From: Planctomycetota bacterium
Lineage (GTDB): Bacteria > Planctomycetota > Brocadiia > Brocadiales > Bathyanammoxibiaceae
NCBI GenBank assembly: GCA_016209685.1
Contig: JACQVQ010000013.1
Location: forward strand, 166,341 to 230,340
Direction: 5' to 3'
DNA: 64,000 bases
The translations under genes were made by a program, and so were the position numbers. The number at the start of each line of letters is the position of its first letter. The stretch's first letter is position 1. Below, one piece after another: positions 16,846 to 25,001 of this stretch. The notes below the pieces were generated by a model. That model saw nothing but the letters and a program-made list of their open reading frames with translations, was not told where the DNA came from and did not search any database.

Positions 16846-17210
16846 GCTAGGAATGTCATCAAGAGCCCCGGTACTGAGACGAGCCGTCGGTTCACCGGGT
16901 CAGGGGATAGACCAAAGCCCTCCATGGTATAGGCCCCCAGGAGTGGCTCTGTGCCTTCGTCTCCAAAGACCACAAGAGTGGTGCGGGTTTGTCCATCCAG
17001 ACGCACACGGGTCTCTGCCATTTCTCTTTCTATTCGCCGTCCATCGGCTAAGACGAAGGGGAATCTGAAGGCAGGGATGACTCCGAGTCTTTCAAGTAAA
17101 GACCGGGGTACCCAGGTGTAGGTGGCTCCAGTGTCTACGAGGGCATTAACAGACTCCCACTGCTTACCCAATGGGTCACTGACTGCAATGTTAACATGGA
17201 ATGTGCCCAT
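16842..17210 (-). CDS. Retropepsin-like clan AA aspartic protease
   Basis: 122-residue single-domain protein with the catalytic motif ALVDTGATYTWVP (D26-T27-G28) and a later hydrophobic-Gly segment PLLGAYTMEGFGL. Homodimeric bacterial retropepsin-like proteins of this size are common but mostly uncharacterised. ATG start, no signal peptide. The typical closing PVNRRLV is present, so the protein looks complete even though the following DNA carries an rluD-like remnant. Confidence 0.8.
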   Translation of the reverse strand: MGTFHVNIAVSDPLGKQWESVNALVDTGATYTWVPRSLLERLGVIPAFRFPFVLADGRRIEREMAETRVRLDGQTRTTLVVFGDEGTEPLLGAYTMEGFGLSPDPVNRRLVSVPGLLMTFLA

Positions 17211-17327
17211 ATAGTTGTCCTGGTCTGCAAACGGCTAGTTGGTCTTTCGGCGAACATCGGGTATTTTAGGCCGTTTTTATATACTTGGCAAGACCAAATC
17301 CGAAAGGCATAATTTCAGATTGTTTTT

Positions 17328-17458
17328 GAGACCTCTGAAAAACTCCACTCACCTGTCATTCTGAGGGAGCGAAGCGACCGAAGAATCTCCTAAAATACTA
17401 GATTCTTCGCTTCGCTCAGAATGACAAAGGGTGCTGTAGCGACTTTTGCAGAGGTCTC
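17328..17458. mobile_element. MITE-like element, copy 1
   Basis: 131 bp with terminal inverted repeats GAGACCTCTG and CAGAGGTCTC, extended by A and T runs. The interior folds on itself (TGTCATTCTGAG...AGAATCT pairing with AGATTCTTCGCTTCGCTCAG). No coding capacity. It lies in the 250-bp gap between the rluD stop (3 bp away) and the protease gene. Copies with the same ends are at 21259 and 34747. The rest of the gap (17211-17327) shows nothing else. Confidence 0.7.
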
Positions 17459-17461
17459 TTT

Positions 17462-18526
17462 TTAACTTTTGGACTTCTTTCTTCCCCTTAGCAGTTTTAA
17501 CACCCTCTGCATGTCCTCTGGCAGTTCGGCCTGGAAGGAGACCCTCTTCTTCAGGATTGGGTGGAAGAATTCTATCCGATAGGCATGGAGGGCCTGGCGT
17601 TCCAGTATGGGGGGTTCGTCTGCAGGGGCACGTTGCAACGTGCCCCTACCGGTAATGTCCCGTGCGTAGAGGCAATCACGGGTGTTGTAAGCGGCGTCGG
17701 CTACGATGGGGTGGCCTATGGCCTTCATGTGTACCCTTATCTGGTGGGTACGGCCAGTGCGGGGCATGACCTTTACGAGGGTGAAATCTCCAAAACGTTC
17801 CAAGACCTCGTATATGGAGGTGGCCTCTTTGCCCCCCTCGTCGTGCCTGATGGACATCTTTAGCCTGTCTTTTTTGTGCTTGCCTATGGGTAGCTCTACC
17901 TGGTCTGAATCCAGTTCCACGTCCCCCTCTACCAGGGCCAGATACTCCTTGTGGACGGTCCGTCTCTCAAACTGCCTGGCGACGTCCTCGTGCACCGCAT
18001 CGCTCTTTATTACGAGCATTACGCCGCTGGTGTCCCTGTCCAGCCGATGGACGATGCCTGCCTTGTAGTGGCCGCCTGATTTGGATAATTTCTCGCAATG
18101 GAACAGGAGGGCGTTGACCAGTGTACCGCTCATGTATCTGGAGGCAGGATGGACTACCATATCAGGGGGCTTGTTGACGAGCATGAGGTATTCGTCCTCA
18201 TAGATGATGTCCAGGGGGATGTCCTCCGGTTTGAGGTGTTCTTTCTCCAGTATGGGGATTTCCAGGGTGATGGTATCACCCTTATGGATGGAGTAACTGG
18301 CCTTGACGGCCTTATTGTCTACCTTTACGGCCCCCTCCCTGATGAGTCTTTGCAGGAAGGAACGGGAATACTGCTGGAGTCTGGCGGCGAGGTATTTGTC
18401 CAGGCGGCGGCCCTGGTAGTCTCTTCTGACCTCTAGCTCCAGGGTGGTACCAGCCTCGAACGGACCCGGCAACTGGGAAGGCTGTACTGCTGGGTGTGTT
18501 GCCTGTTCTTTCAATTCGTTCTTCAA
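17462..18526 (-). CDS. rluD: 23S rRNA pseudouridine synthase RluD family
   Basis: 354 residues: S4 domain (about 36-90, GRRLDKYLA), catalytic HRLDRDTSG (160-168, D163), and GRTHQIRVHMKAIGHPI. It isomerises uridines in helix 69 or a related site of 23S rRNA. The start is a TTG at 18524-18526; no good ribosome site is visible, so a nearby alternative is possible. At 17622-17649 the 28-nt palindrome is read through as an insertion (residues about 293-302, RGTLQRAP) between the DxxY region and the ERQALHA motif, where the family normally has a short loop. Confidence 0.9.
   Translation of the reverse strand: MKNELKEQATHPAVQPSQLPGPFEAGTTLELEVRRDYQGRRLDKYLAARLQQYSRSFLQRLIREGAVKVDNKAVKASYSIHKGDTITLEIPILEKEHLKPEDIPLDIIYEDEYLMLVNKPPDMVVHPASRYMSGTLVNALLFHCEKLSKSGGHYKAGIVHRLDRDTSGVMLVIKSDAVHEDVARQFERRTVHKEYLALVEGDVELDSDQVELPIGKHKKDRLKMSIRHDEGGKEATSIYEVLERFGDFTLVKVMPRTGRTHQIRVHMKAIGHPIVADAAYNTRDCLYARDITGRGTLQRAPADEPPILERQALHAYRIEFFHPILKKRVSFQAELPEDMQRVLKLLRGRKKSKS
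17622..17649. repeat. 28-nt palindrome inside rluD
   Basis: Half-site GTAGGGGCACGTTG and its reverse complement, with one change (GC for GT at position 2). Read on the minus strand in the frame that yields RGTLQRAP. Same family as 22394, 33905, 38848 and 52091. Confidence 0.85.
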
Positions 18527-18648
18527 GGGGATGGTTGGTTACTAAGCACTTATGTACTAAGCACTAGGCACTAAGCACTAAAAGGAGTTCCTTAGTTCCT
18601 AGTGCCTAGTCCCTAGTGCATAGTCCCTAGTCCCTGGTGTCTAGTGGT
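18527..18648. repeat. Short tandem/inverted CTAGTGCC-type repeats
   Basis: The gap between the TPR gene and rluD is filled by units such as ACTAAGCAC repeated several times, then the complementary TAGTCCCTAGTGC units. The two blocks can pair around AAAAGGAGTTCC. No gene. It may form a long hairpin in the transcript. Confidence 0.6.
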
Positions 18649-19311
18649 CTACTTCATCCTGTCCAGCCTGTACTGGGCCAGTCCCCCCCACGGGCTTTGG
18701 GGGGCAAGGTGCACGGCCTCCTGGAAGGCCTTTCGTGCCTCTTCCAGTTGCCCCATCTTCTCCAGACAGCGTCCTATATCCCACTTCTCCTGGGCCGTGA
18801 AGTAAGGGTTATCCGGGGGCGCATTGCCCTGGAGGTACTGGATAGCGGCGTCAAAGTGCCCCTTCTCCTCAAAGGCATAGGCTATGGACTGCCTGACCAT
18901 GGGTGCCAGGGGGTGATCGCCGTAATGGTCTAGAAACTCCTTGTACTGGGCTACGGCCTCATCGTATTTCTTGGCGGTGTAGAGGGTATTGCCCAGTTGG
19001 AAGAGGGCCCACGGGGCGGCCTTGCCGGCAGTACTGCCCTCCAGTACCTTTTTGTACCCCTCAATGGCCGAGTTAAGGGTCTCGTCCCTGTTGGTCTCCT
19101 TGCCCTGGAACTCTAACGTGTCCACTTCTGTGGTGAGTTCACCGATAGTCCTCCATGCCTTCTCATACTCCCTGGTCTTTTTGTTAAAATAGCTTACGCT
19201 TACTACGGCCAGGCCGGAGACCAGTATCGCTATCAAGGCGATAGGCAGTTTATTCTCCTTTAAATAGTTAAGGAGTTTCTTGCCTGTTTCTATCATTTCT
19301 TCTGGTGTCAT
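18649..19311 (-). CDS. Membrane-anchored TPR protein, YfgM-like
   Basis: 220 residues. A single N-terminal membrane helix (about 24-44, LPIALIAILVSGLAVVSV) is followed by three or four tetratricopeptide repeats (ALFQLGNTLYTAKKYDEAVAQYKEFL and similar), so the repeats face the periplasm. The architecture is that of YfgM/TPR_21 proteins that work with the Sec/periplasmic chaperone network or of TolA-associated scaffolds. ATG start at 19311. It is followed by rluD. Confidence 0.75.
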   Translation of the reverse strand: MTPEEMIETGKKLLNYLKENKLPIALIAILVSGLAVVSVSYFNKKTREYEKAWRTIGELTTEVDTLEFQGKETNRDETLNSAIEGYKKVLEGSTAGKAAPWALFQLGNTLYTAKKYDEAVAQYKEFLDHYGDHPLAPMVRQSIAYAFEEKGHFDAAIQYLQGNAPPDNPYFTAQEKWDIGRCLEKMGQLEEARKAFQEAVHLAPQSPWGGLAQYRLDRMK

Positions 19312-19335
19312 CGTCTCAGCTTCCCTTCTAATCTA

Positions 19336-19421
19336 GTAGCCGCAACCTTTAGGTTGCGTCGTTTCTCGCAGGCTAAAGTCATGCCAAAGGCAGACCTGCC
19401 TCAGGCACAGCCTGCGGCTAC
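19336..19421. repeat. Three-arm palindromic element, second copy
   Basis: Starts GTAGCCGCAACCTTTAGG and ends CCTGCGGCTAC, with an additional GCCTGAGG-type hairpin inside. It lies between the PHP gene, whose TAG stop (19418-19420) is formed by its outer arm, and the TPR gene. A short repeat of TCTCAG beside CATCG occurs on both sides (19309-19319 and about 19423-19435), reminiscent of the duplication at 1517/1605. Confidence 0.7.
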
Positions 19422-20074
19422 GCATCGCGTCTCAGTCCATTGAACAATAGTTCGTTTTCTTGAAAGATATTCTTTACCTCTTGCGGGTCCAGTCCTGCAC
19501 CCATAGCCACCTTTTCAGCAGAGGGGCGGTCAAGGAGGTCCTCAGGGTTGTGGGAATCAGAGCCAAAAACCAGGGCGGCCCCCGTCTTTCTGGCCATGAG
19601 GGCTACGTGTCCATTGGTAAGGCAGTGTCCCTTACGCCCGGATATCTCCAACCTTACCCCTTTCTGCCTGGCTAACCTGGCGTCCTCTTCGGTAATAAGG
19701 CCAGGGTGGGTAATAACGTCTGCCCCGGCCTCTATCCCGGCACGGTTGGTCCCGGGCATTACCGGTTCTACAAGTGTCTCCCCGTGGACGAGTACCACTT
19801 CAGCCCCCAGTTCCCTGGCCTGTCTAACCAGCCTGGTTAGTTCCTGGGGTCTGATGTGGGTGAGTTCCGCCCCGGCCTTGACCTTGAGCCTCATTGTATC
19901 TGTTAGTTCCTTACAAATCTTTACCAGTCTTGGGATGACAAAGTCTATGTTAGAGGAGTCAACGTGGTCAGTAATCACCAGCCCCCTGAAGTCCTTGGCC
20001 TCACAACGTCTGGCCAGTTCCCCTGGCAGGAGGGCACCATCTGATAATAGGCTATGGGTATGGAGGTCAAACAC
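19418..20074 (-). CDS. PHP-domain phosphoesterase, histidinol-phosphatase-like
   Basis: 218 residues with FDLHTHSLLSDG (first metal motif), VITDHVD, a central GAELTH glutamate, THPGLI and GSDSHNPED. These are the metal-binding motifs of the polymerase-and-histidinol-phosphatase family. It could be histidinol phosphatase, but the family also contains other phosphoesterases, and the his genes in this window lie 19 kb away. GTG start with AGGA about 8 bp upstream. Confidence 0.78.
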   Translation of the reverse strand: MFDLHTHSLLSDGALLPGELARRCEAKDFRGLVITDHVDSSNIDFVIPRLVKICKELTDTMRLKVKAGAELTHIRPQELTRLVRQARELGAEVVLVHGETLVEPVMPGTNRAGIEAGADVITHPGLITEEDARLARQKGVRLEISGRKGHCLTNGHVALMARKTGAALVFGSDSHNPEDLLDRPSAEKVAMGAGLDPQEVKNIFQENELLFNGLRRDA

Positions 20075-20159
20075 TTGCTTAGTCCTTCCTGTGTAGGGAT
20101 TTGAATCAATCCCTACTTCACACCTTGATTATATATGCCCCCATAGACCTTAGCAAGCA

Positions 20160-20262
20160 CCATTAACTAGGGGATAGGGGGTAGGGAGTAGGGAGTAGCA
20201 ACCATAATACATATTATTTTATTCCCTACCCCCTACTCCCTATTCCCTAGCCCCTACTCCCA
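20160..20262. repeat. GGGTAGGGAGTAGG repeat inverted pair
   Basis: A block GGGGATAGGGGGTAGGGAG at about 20166-20198 is followed, after an AT-rich spacer, by its inverted counterpart (CTACCCCCTACTCCC) at about 20223-20260. It overlaps the end of the next gene. The same simple repeat occurs at about 31590, 39478, 59465 and 61685. Confidence 0.6.
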
Positions 20263-21060
20263 CCTAGGTTCCTTTTTGTTGTTTATATCCTCAAGTGTTG
20301 ACTTCGTTGCCTTGATGATGGCACGATTTTCCATTGCGGCGTCTGGGATGACATCTGGCCCCTTTGAGAGGATATACTGGAGTCTTTCTATCGCCTGGGA
20401 CTTCTGGTCTAGCTTCCAGAGTACCTTTGCCAGGACGTACTGGTTGTAGAGGTAGTTCGGCGCTATCCCTACAGCCAACTGGGCATGTATGATGGCATCG
20501 TCTGTATCATCGGTCGCCAGGTGGAACTCAGCCATAAACCTGTGGGGGCCGCCGTAGTCGCACTTCTCGTCCAGTTGTATGGCCCGGTGGAAGTCTTTCT
20601 TTATTCCTCCCCCGAAGAGTCCCCCTACCCCGGACACCTTCTTCTTATCCCTGAAGGAGCCTGTACTCACGCCCCTCCAGAAATAGGCCTCGCCATTCTT
20701 ATTATTAATATCTATAGCCTTGCCGGCGTAGTCAATACCATCTTTGTAGCCCTGCAATACCTTATCGTCATCGCTCAGGCAGTAGTAGGCAAGCTCAAAA
20801 TTGGCCCTTGAAAGGCGGAGGTAAATATCGGAAAGGGCTTTCTCGTTGTCCTTATCCTTGGGGACTCCTGCAAGGGCCTCTTGATATTTCTTGATAGCCC
20901 CTTGCATGCTCGTCGCCTCCTCCCCCTCGTGGTTCCTGTGGGCAAAGAGCTTGTCCCCCTCGTCCATACACTGCTTCCAGTCCGCACTGACGTCGCCCAT
21001 AGCAAAGGCAATACTAATGATAAAGACGAGCGTCCTTAAAATAAGATTAGAAATATACAA
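20254..21060 (-). CDS. Exported TPR protein
   Basis: 268 residues. I start at a TTG (21058-21060) preceded by AAGGAGGGGAC at proper spacing; from there a clear signal peptide runs (YISNLILRTLVFIISIAFAMG, cut near VSA). The frame upstream to 21108 is open but lacks a ribosome site. The mature part has TPR-like repeats (ALSDIYLRLSRANFELAYY, AIDINNKNGEAYFWRGV, AVGIAPNYLYNQYVLAKVL). It is probably a periplasmic protein-interaction scaffold of unknown function. Confidence 0.7.
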   Translation of the reverse strand: MYISNLILRTLVFIISIAFAMGDVSADWKQCMDEGDKLFAHRNHEGEEATSMQGAIKKYQEALAGVPKDKDNEKALSDIYLRLSRANFELAYYCLSDDDKVLQGYKDGIDYAGKAIDINNKNGEAYFWRGVSTGSFRDKKKVSGVGGLFGGGIKKDFHRAIQLDEKCDYGGPHRFMAEFHLATDDTDDAIIHAQLAVGIAPNYLYNQYVLAKVLWKLDQKSQAIERLQYILSKGPDVIPDAAMENRAIIKATKSTLEDINNKKEPRWE

Positions 21061-21535
21061 ATGTCCCCTCCTTGTGACAGACCTGTCCTGTACCAACAAG
21101 CCATCCACACCGGCAATTATCTCCCAAATAAATTACACACCCCCTGTAGTAAAGAAAGAGGATACATCTTTTCCCTCAAATTTCCACAAAAAATTTAACG
21201 TCACCACGCTTGCAAAGAATTTGACAAAATGGCCAAAAAGCCTTAGGCTAAATATTAAAGACCTCAGAAAAACCCCGCTCACTTGTCACTCTGAGGAAGT
21301 GAAGCGACCGAAGAATCTGACACGAAGTGTCACCCTGAGCGAAAGCGAAGGGTCTAGAGATTCTTCCCCTTCACTTCGTTCAGGGTCAGAATGACAGGTA
21401 GTGCCCCGAAGACTTTTGCAGAGGTCTCTATTGCAAAGGAAAATAGATATTTAGCATTAGGGGCAGAGCTCCAATGCTATAGCCCTGGTGCTCCGCCACC
21501 AGGGCTGGCCCTGGCCCCCAGTCTCTGGTGTTTAG
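21061..21535. mobile_element. Intergenic region with MITE-like element copy 2 (about 21259-21429)
   Basis: 475 bp between divergent genes. The element at 21259-21429 has ends AGACCTCAGAAAAA and TTTTGCAGAGGTCT, matching copies 1 and 3, and a longer interior carrying additional GACACGAAGTGTC and CCCTGAGCGAA hairpins. A strong hairpin AGCCCTGGTG-CTCCGC-CACCAGGGCT follows at 21481-21506, just upstream of the DUF4175 gene. No ORF is credible here. Confidence 0.65.
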
Positions 21536-24500
21536 ATGTTAGAAAGTTACGTCCAGATAAAAGAAACCCTCAAGGCCATAAAAAGGGAACTCCTCTGGGT
21601 ACACCTGGCCGAGGGGTTGGCCTTAATAATTGCCGTCTCTCTGCTTATCTTCTTGTTAGGGATAGGCCTTGCGGGTGGCCTTGCTGACCTGCCCTGGGGC
21701 CGTGAAGCATATCTACTGCTGTGGGTGATAGTCCTGGCTTATACCTCTTATCGTCATGTATATATCCCCCTCATGCCATTTCTATCGGAAGATAACCTGG
21801 CCTTATTTATTGAGAGGGGACGGCCAGAATTGAAAGATTCTCTAATAAACTCCATCCAGCTTGGACGTGACCTCTCTAACCCCCAGAAGGCACGGTTCTT
21901 CTCACATGACCTTGTAGCCGAGTTACTGAAAGATACGGCTAATAGGCTGAAAGGGCTTGAACCTAAAGAGATTGTCTCAAGACACGGGCTGTGGAGGAAC
22001 TTCAAGGGCCTGACCCTGACCATAGGCTTGCTTGGCCTCTTCTGGGCCCTTGAGCCTGGCTACTTCCTGGGGGGCTATCAATTCCTGCGTAGTGGCTATC
22101 CTGCCGCCGCAGCCCCGCCTGGCCCACCAGTAATAGGGGACTTCATCCTTACCTATAAGTATCCCATGTATACCGCCCTGCCCCCCAGGACGGTCTCAGG
22201 CTCCAGTGGAGACCTCAAGGCCCTGAGGGGGAGTCAGGTAGAGATAACTGCCAGGAGCGACCGCCCCCTGGCCTCCGCCAATCTTGTAGTGAACGGGGTC
22301 TCCAGCACCCCTGTAAGGGTGGAAGGCAACGCCCTCAAGGGGAGTATCGTCCTCCTGGAGGGCGGCAACTACTGTCTTGAGGTCACGCTACCGGTAGGGG
22401 CACGTTGCAACGTGCCCCTACTGTCCAGTCCTCATAGCATAACTATTGAAGAAGACGAGTATCCGACCATCACCATCCAGGCGCCCGAGGAAGTGAAGGT
22501 GGTGATGGAGAGGGATAAAGTAGGAATCCAGTACCGGGCCAGGGATGATTTTGGGTTAAAAGAGGTCAGGCTGGTCATGGAGGGTAAGGGGGTAACCAGG
22601 GGACTGGAGACGTTTGAGTCCGCCTACACACCCGGTCCATCCGGGGCGGATACTGCCTCAGGTGTACGGGAACATAGGGGTAGTTACGATTGGGACCTGT
22701 CCACCTTAGGTGGACTAAAGCCTTCTCCAGGGGAGAGGCTGGCCTATCATCTGGAGGCCCTGGATAATGACACCGTTAGCGGCCCCAAGGTGTCCCGCTC
22801 TAAAACCCACTATTTAGAGGTCTACAGTCCTGAGAAAAAGCACTACGAGATGCTTTCCCTCCAGGAGACCCTCTTTAAAGAGATGATCCAGGTCCTGGCG
22901 GAGGAACTAGTAAAGACCCCAAAGGCCGCCCCCTCCAGGGAGGAACTCCTCCTGGAGCAGGAGGTGTTAAGGCAGAAGGGCCTTGGACTACTGGACCTCT
23001 TCCGAAAGGTGTTAACGGATATGGAAGGGGATGCCCTGGCTAATTACACGGTTTACTATAGCTTACAAAACATGCAGTCAAGGCTATCAGGGCTATTTGA
23101 GGAGAGGGAAGAGAGGGTAATGGCCCTGAGACGCAGTTTTGCCGATAGATTCAGGGGGGAACTCCAGTCCCATCAGGAGAAAGAGGTGCAGGAACTGGAA
23201 GGGGACGTATTGTTTCTAGCAGAACTCCTTCGGAAGGAAAGGCTGGACGATTTCATGGGGATGGATAGGCACGTTGACAATTCCCAGCAGGCCTTAACTC
23301 GTCTCCTTGAAGACCTCCGTCAGGGGAAGGAGGGGGCCGCTGACCAAGCCATGAAGGAGTTACAGAGGTTAGAAGAATTAATTAAGGAGATGATGGAAAA
23401 ACTCTCCCAGATGTCCAGCCACCGTATGGAAGAGTTTATCAACGTAGACGCCCTGAAGAACCTGGCCGATGTGGAGCTGGCCAGGGAATTGGAAGAGATG
23501 AGGAAGGCCCTGGAGAGTGGAGACCTGGAGAAGGCCCTCCAGTCCGCCCTCAAGGCCCTGGACTCTATGGAAAAGATGCTCCAGCAGATGGGCCAGAGTG
23601 CCCAACAGTACGTGGACTCTACCTACTCCGAGGCCCTGCAGAAGATGCATAACCTGGACAAGAGGCTCAAAGAGCTGGAGGAAAACGAGAAACACCTGGC
23701 CCAGTCTACCGAAAAACTGAAGAAAGACATACAGTCCAGGACCCAGGAAAAAATGGACGGTACCCTGGAAGGTATCCTCCAGCGTCAGGAGAAAAGGCTT
23801 GAGAAGATGCAGGAGGAACTGGGCCAACTAGAGGACCGCCTGCACAGCTACCCGGAGCTAAAGGAATATTCTGCCCAGGAGAAGGAGGTCTCCAAGATGC
23901 TCAAGGACAGGGGGAGGAGGGATGGCTGGCCTTTTCTGCCCCCTCTGGGACAACCCATGGGCCGGGAGGATATGGAGAAGCTCAGTGAGAAGATGGCCCG
24001 TCTGAACCAGGCGAAGCGGAAGGACCCCATGATAGACACCTACGACGCCCTCTCTGAGGCACTCCCCAACCTTAAGGAAAAGCTGGCCCAGCAGGAGGAG
24101 GTGCTGAAGGGACAGGATTTCAAGGAGTCCCTGGAGATGTCTCGCCAGAGCCTCAAGGATTTAAGATACTGGGACTCGGAGATGAAGCGGGCCTCTCCCA
24201 TGGGTCTACCCAACCGGGAGGCGGAGGAGTTTAACGAAAAATCCTCCGAGCACCTCTCCACCGCCAGGAAGTTAGGGGAGGAGATGGTAAAGGAGTTGGA
24301 ATCCATTGCCGATGCCTTTGAGGAGCGTAGTAAGACGTTGACGCAGGAGGAAAAGGAGACCTTTAAAGGACTGGCAGGCAGGCAGGAGGAGCTGGGGGAT
24401 CAGGCCCAGACACTGAGCCAATCCCTTGAGAAGCTCTCCCAGGGTAATCCTGTTATGGGTGGAGAGTCCACAGGGCATCTGAAAGAGGCTGAAGGCCGCA

Positions 24501-24856
24501 TGGGGAAGGCCACGCAGAGACTCTCCAGGGAGGATGCCCCCCAGTCTCTGACGGAAGAGAGAGAGGCCCTGCATGAACTGGCCCAGGCCAGGAAGGGACT
24601 TGGAGAGTCTATGGAAAGGCTCGCAAAGGGGATGATGTCCAGGGGATTGCCCATGCCGCAGTACGTCATGCGGCGTAGAGACATGGGGGAGGACGGAGAC
24701 AGGGGCTTCTCCCTGGAGGAGGTAAAGATACCCACTGCCGAGGCCTATAAGGTACCCAAGGAGTTTCGCCAGGACATCCTGGACGCCATGAAACAGGGCC
24801 TGCCCCAGAAGTATCAGGAACTAAATAAGGACTACTATAGGAAATTGGTTGAGTAG
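21536..24856 (+). CDS. Large DUF4175 membrane protein with long coiled coils
   Basis: 1106 residues. Membrane helices at about 24-48, 62-80 and 160-180 are followed by a beta-rich region (about 200-430) and a long Glu/Lys/Gln/Met-rich coiled-coil tail (about 450-1100). This is the layout of DUF4175/TIGR02302-type proteins, whose role is unknown; they are often next to peptidase or TPR genes. ATG start without a strong ribosome site. At 22394-22421 the 28-nt palindrome is translated as VGARCNVPL (residues 287-295) within the beta region. It overlaps the next gene by 8 bp only if that gene starts at 24849. Confidence 0.8.
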   Translation: MLESYVQIKETLKAIKRELLWVHLAEGLALIIAVSLLIFLLGIGLAGGLADLPWGREAYLLLWVIVLAYTSYRHVYIPLMPFLSEDNLALFIERGRPELKDSLINSIQLGRDLSNPQKARFFSHDLVAELLKDTANRLKGLEPKEIVSRHGLWRNFKGLTLTIGLLGLFWALEPGYFLGGYQFLRSGYPAAAAPPGPPVIGDFILTYKYPMYTALPPRTVSGSSGDLKALRGSQVEITARSDRPLASANLVVNGVSSTPVRVEGNALKGSIVLLEGGNYCLEVTLPVGARCNVPLLSSPHSITIEEDEYPTITIQAPEEVKVVMERDKVGIQYRARDDFGLKEVRLVMEGKGVTRGLETFESAYTPGPSGADTASGVREHRGSYDWDLSTLGGLKPSPGERLAYHLEALDNDTVSGPKVSRSKTHYLEVYSPEKKHYEMLSLQETLFKEMIQVLAEELVKTPKAAPSREELLLEQEVLRQKGLGLLDLFRKVLTDMEGDALANYTVYYSLQNMQSRLSGLFEEREERVMALRRSFADRFRGELQSHQEKEVQELEGDVLFLAELLRKERLDDFMGMDRHVDNSQQALTRLLEDLRQGKEGAADQAMKELQRLEELIKEMMEKLSQMSSHRMEEFINVDALKNLADVELARELEEMRKALESGDLEKALQSALKALDSMEKMLQQMGQSAQQYVDSTYSEALQKMHNLDKRLKELEENEKHLAQSTEKLKKDIQSRTQEKMDGTLEGILQRQEKRLEKMQEELGQLEDRLHSYPELKEYSAQEKEVSKMLKDRGRRDGWPFLPPLGQPMGREDMEKLSEKMARLNQAKRKDPMIDTYDALSEALPNLKEKLAQQEEVLKGQDFKESLEMSRQSLKDLRYWDSEMKRASPMGLPNREAEEFNEKSSEHLSTARKLGEEMVKELESIADAFEERSKTLTQEEKETFKGLAGRQEELGDQAQTLSQSLEKLSQGNPVMGGESTGHLKEAEGRMGKATQRLSREDAPQSLTEEREALHELAQARKGLGESMERLAKGMMSRGLPMPQYVMRRRDMGEDGDRGFSLEEVKIPTAEAYKVPKEFRQDILDAMKQGLPQKYQELNKDYYRKLVE
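22394..22421. repeat. 28-nt palindrome inside the DUF4175 gene
   Basis: Perfect palindrome with half-site GTAGGGGCACGTTG, read in frame as VGARCNVPL. Same sequence as at 33906-33933 and 52093-52120, in unrelated genes. Confidence 0.9.
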
Positions 24857-24888
24857 CGTCTGGAAAGTAGGGAACATACGGAATTGTA

Positions 24889-25001
24889 AGATGAAGATTG
24901 AAAATTTTAAATTTAAAATTTCCAATTTCCAATTTCCAATTAGAAAGCACCTATTACCTACTGTCTACTGCCTACTGCTTACTGTCTACTGCCTACTCCC
25001 A
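24889..25001. repeat. AT-rich and CTACTGC repeats used as coding sequence
   Basis: 24893-24941 is a copy of the AAATTTCCAATTT palindromic repeat that is otherwise intergenic (31634, 42620, 56881, 61719). It is followed by CTACTG-type tandem units (24951-25000). Both are read through as the N-terminus of the peptidase-MA gene. Confidence 0.65.
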
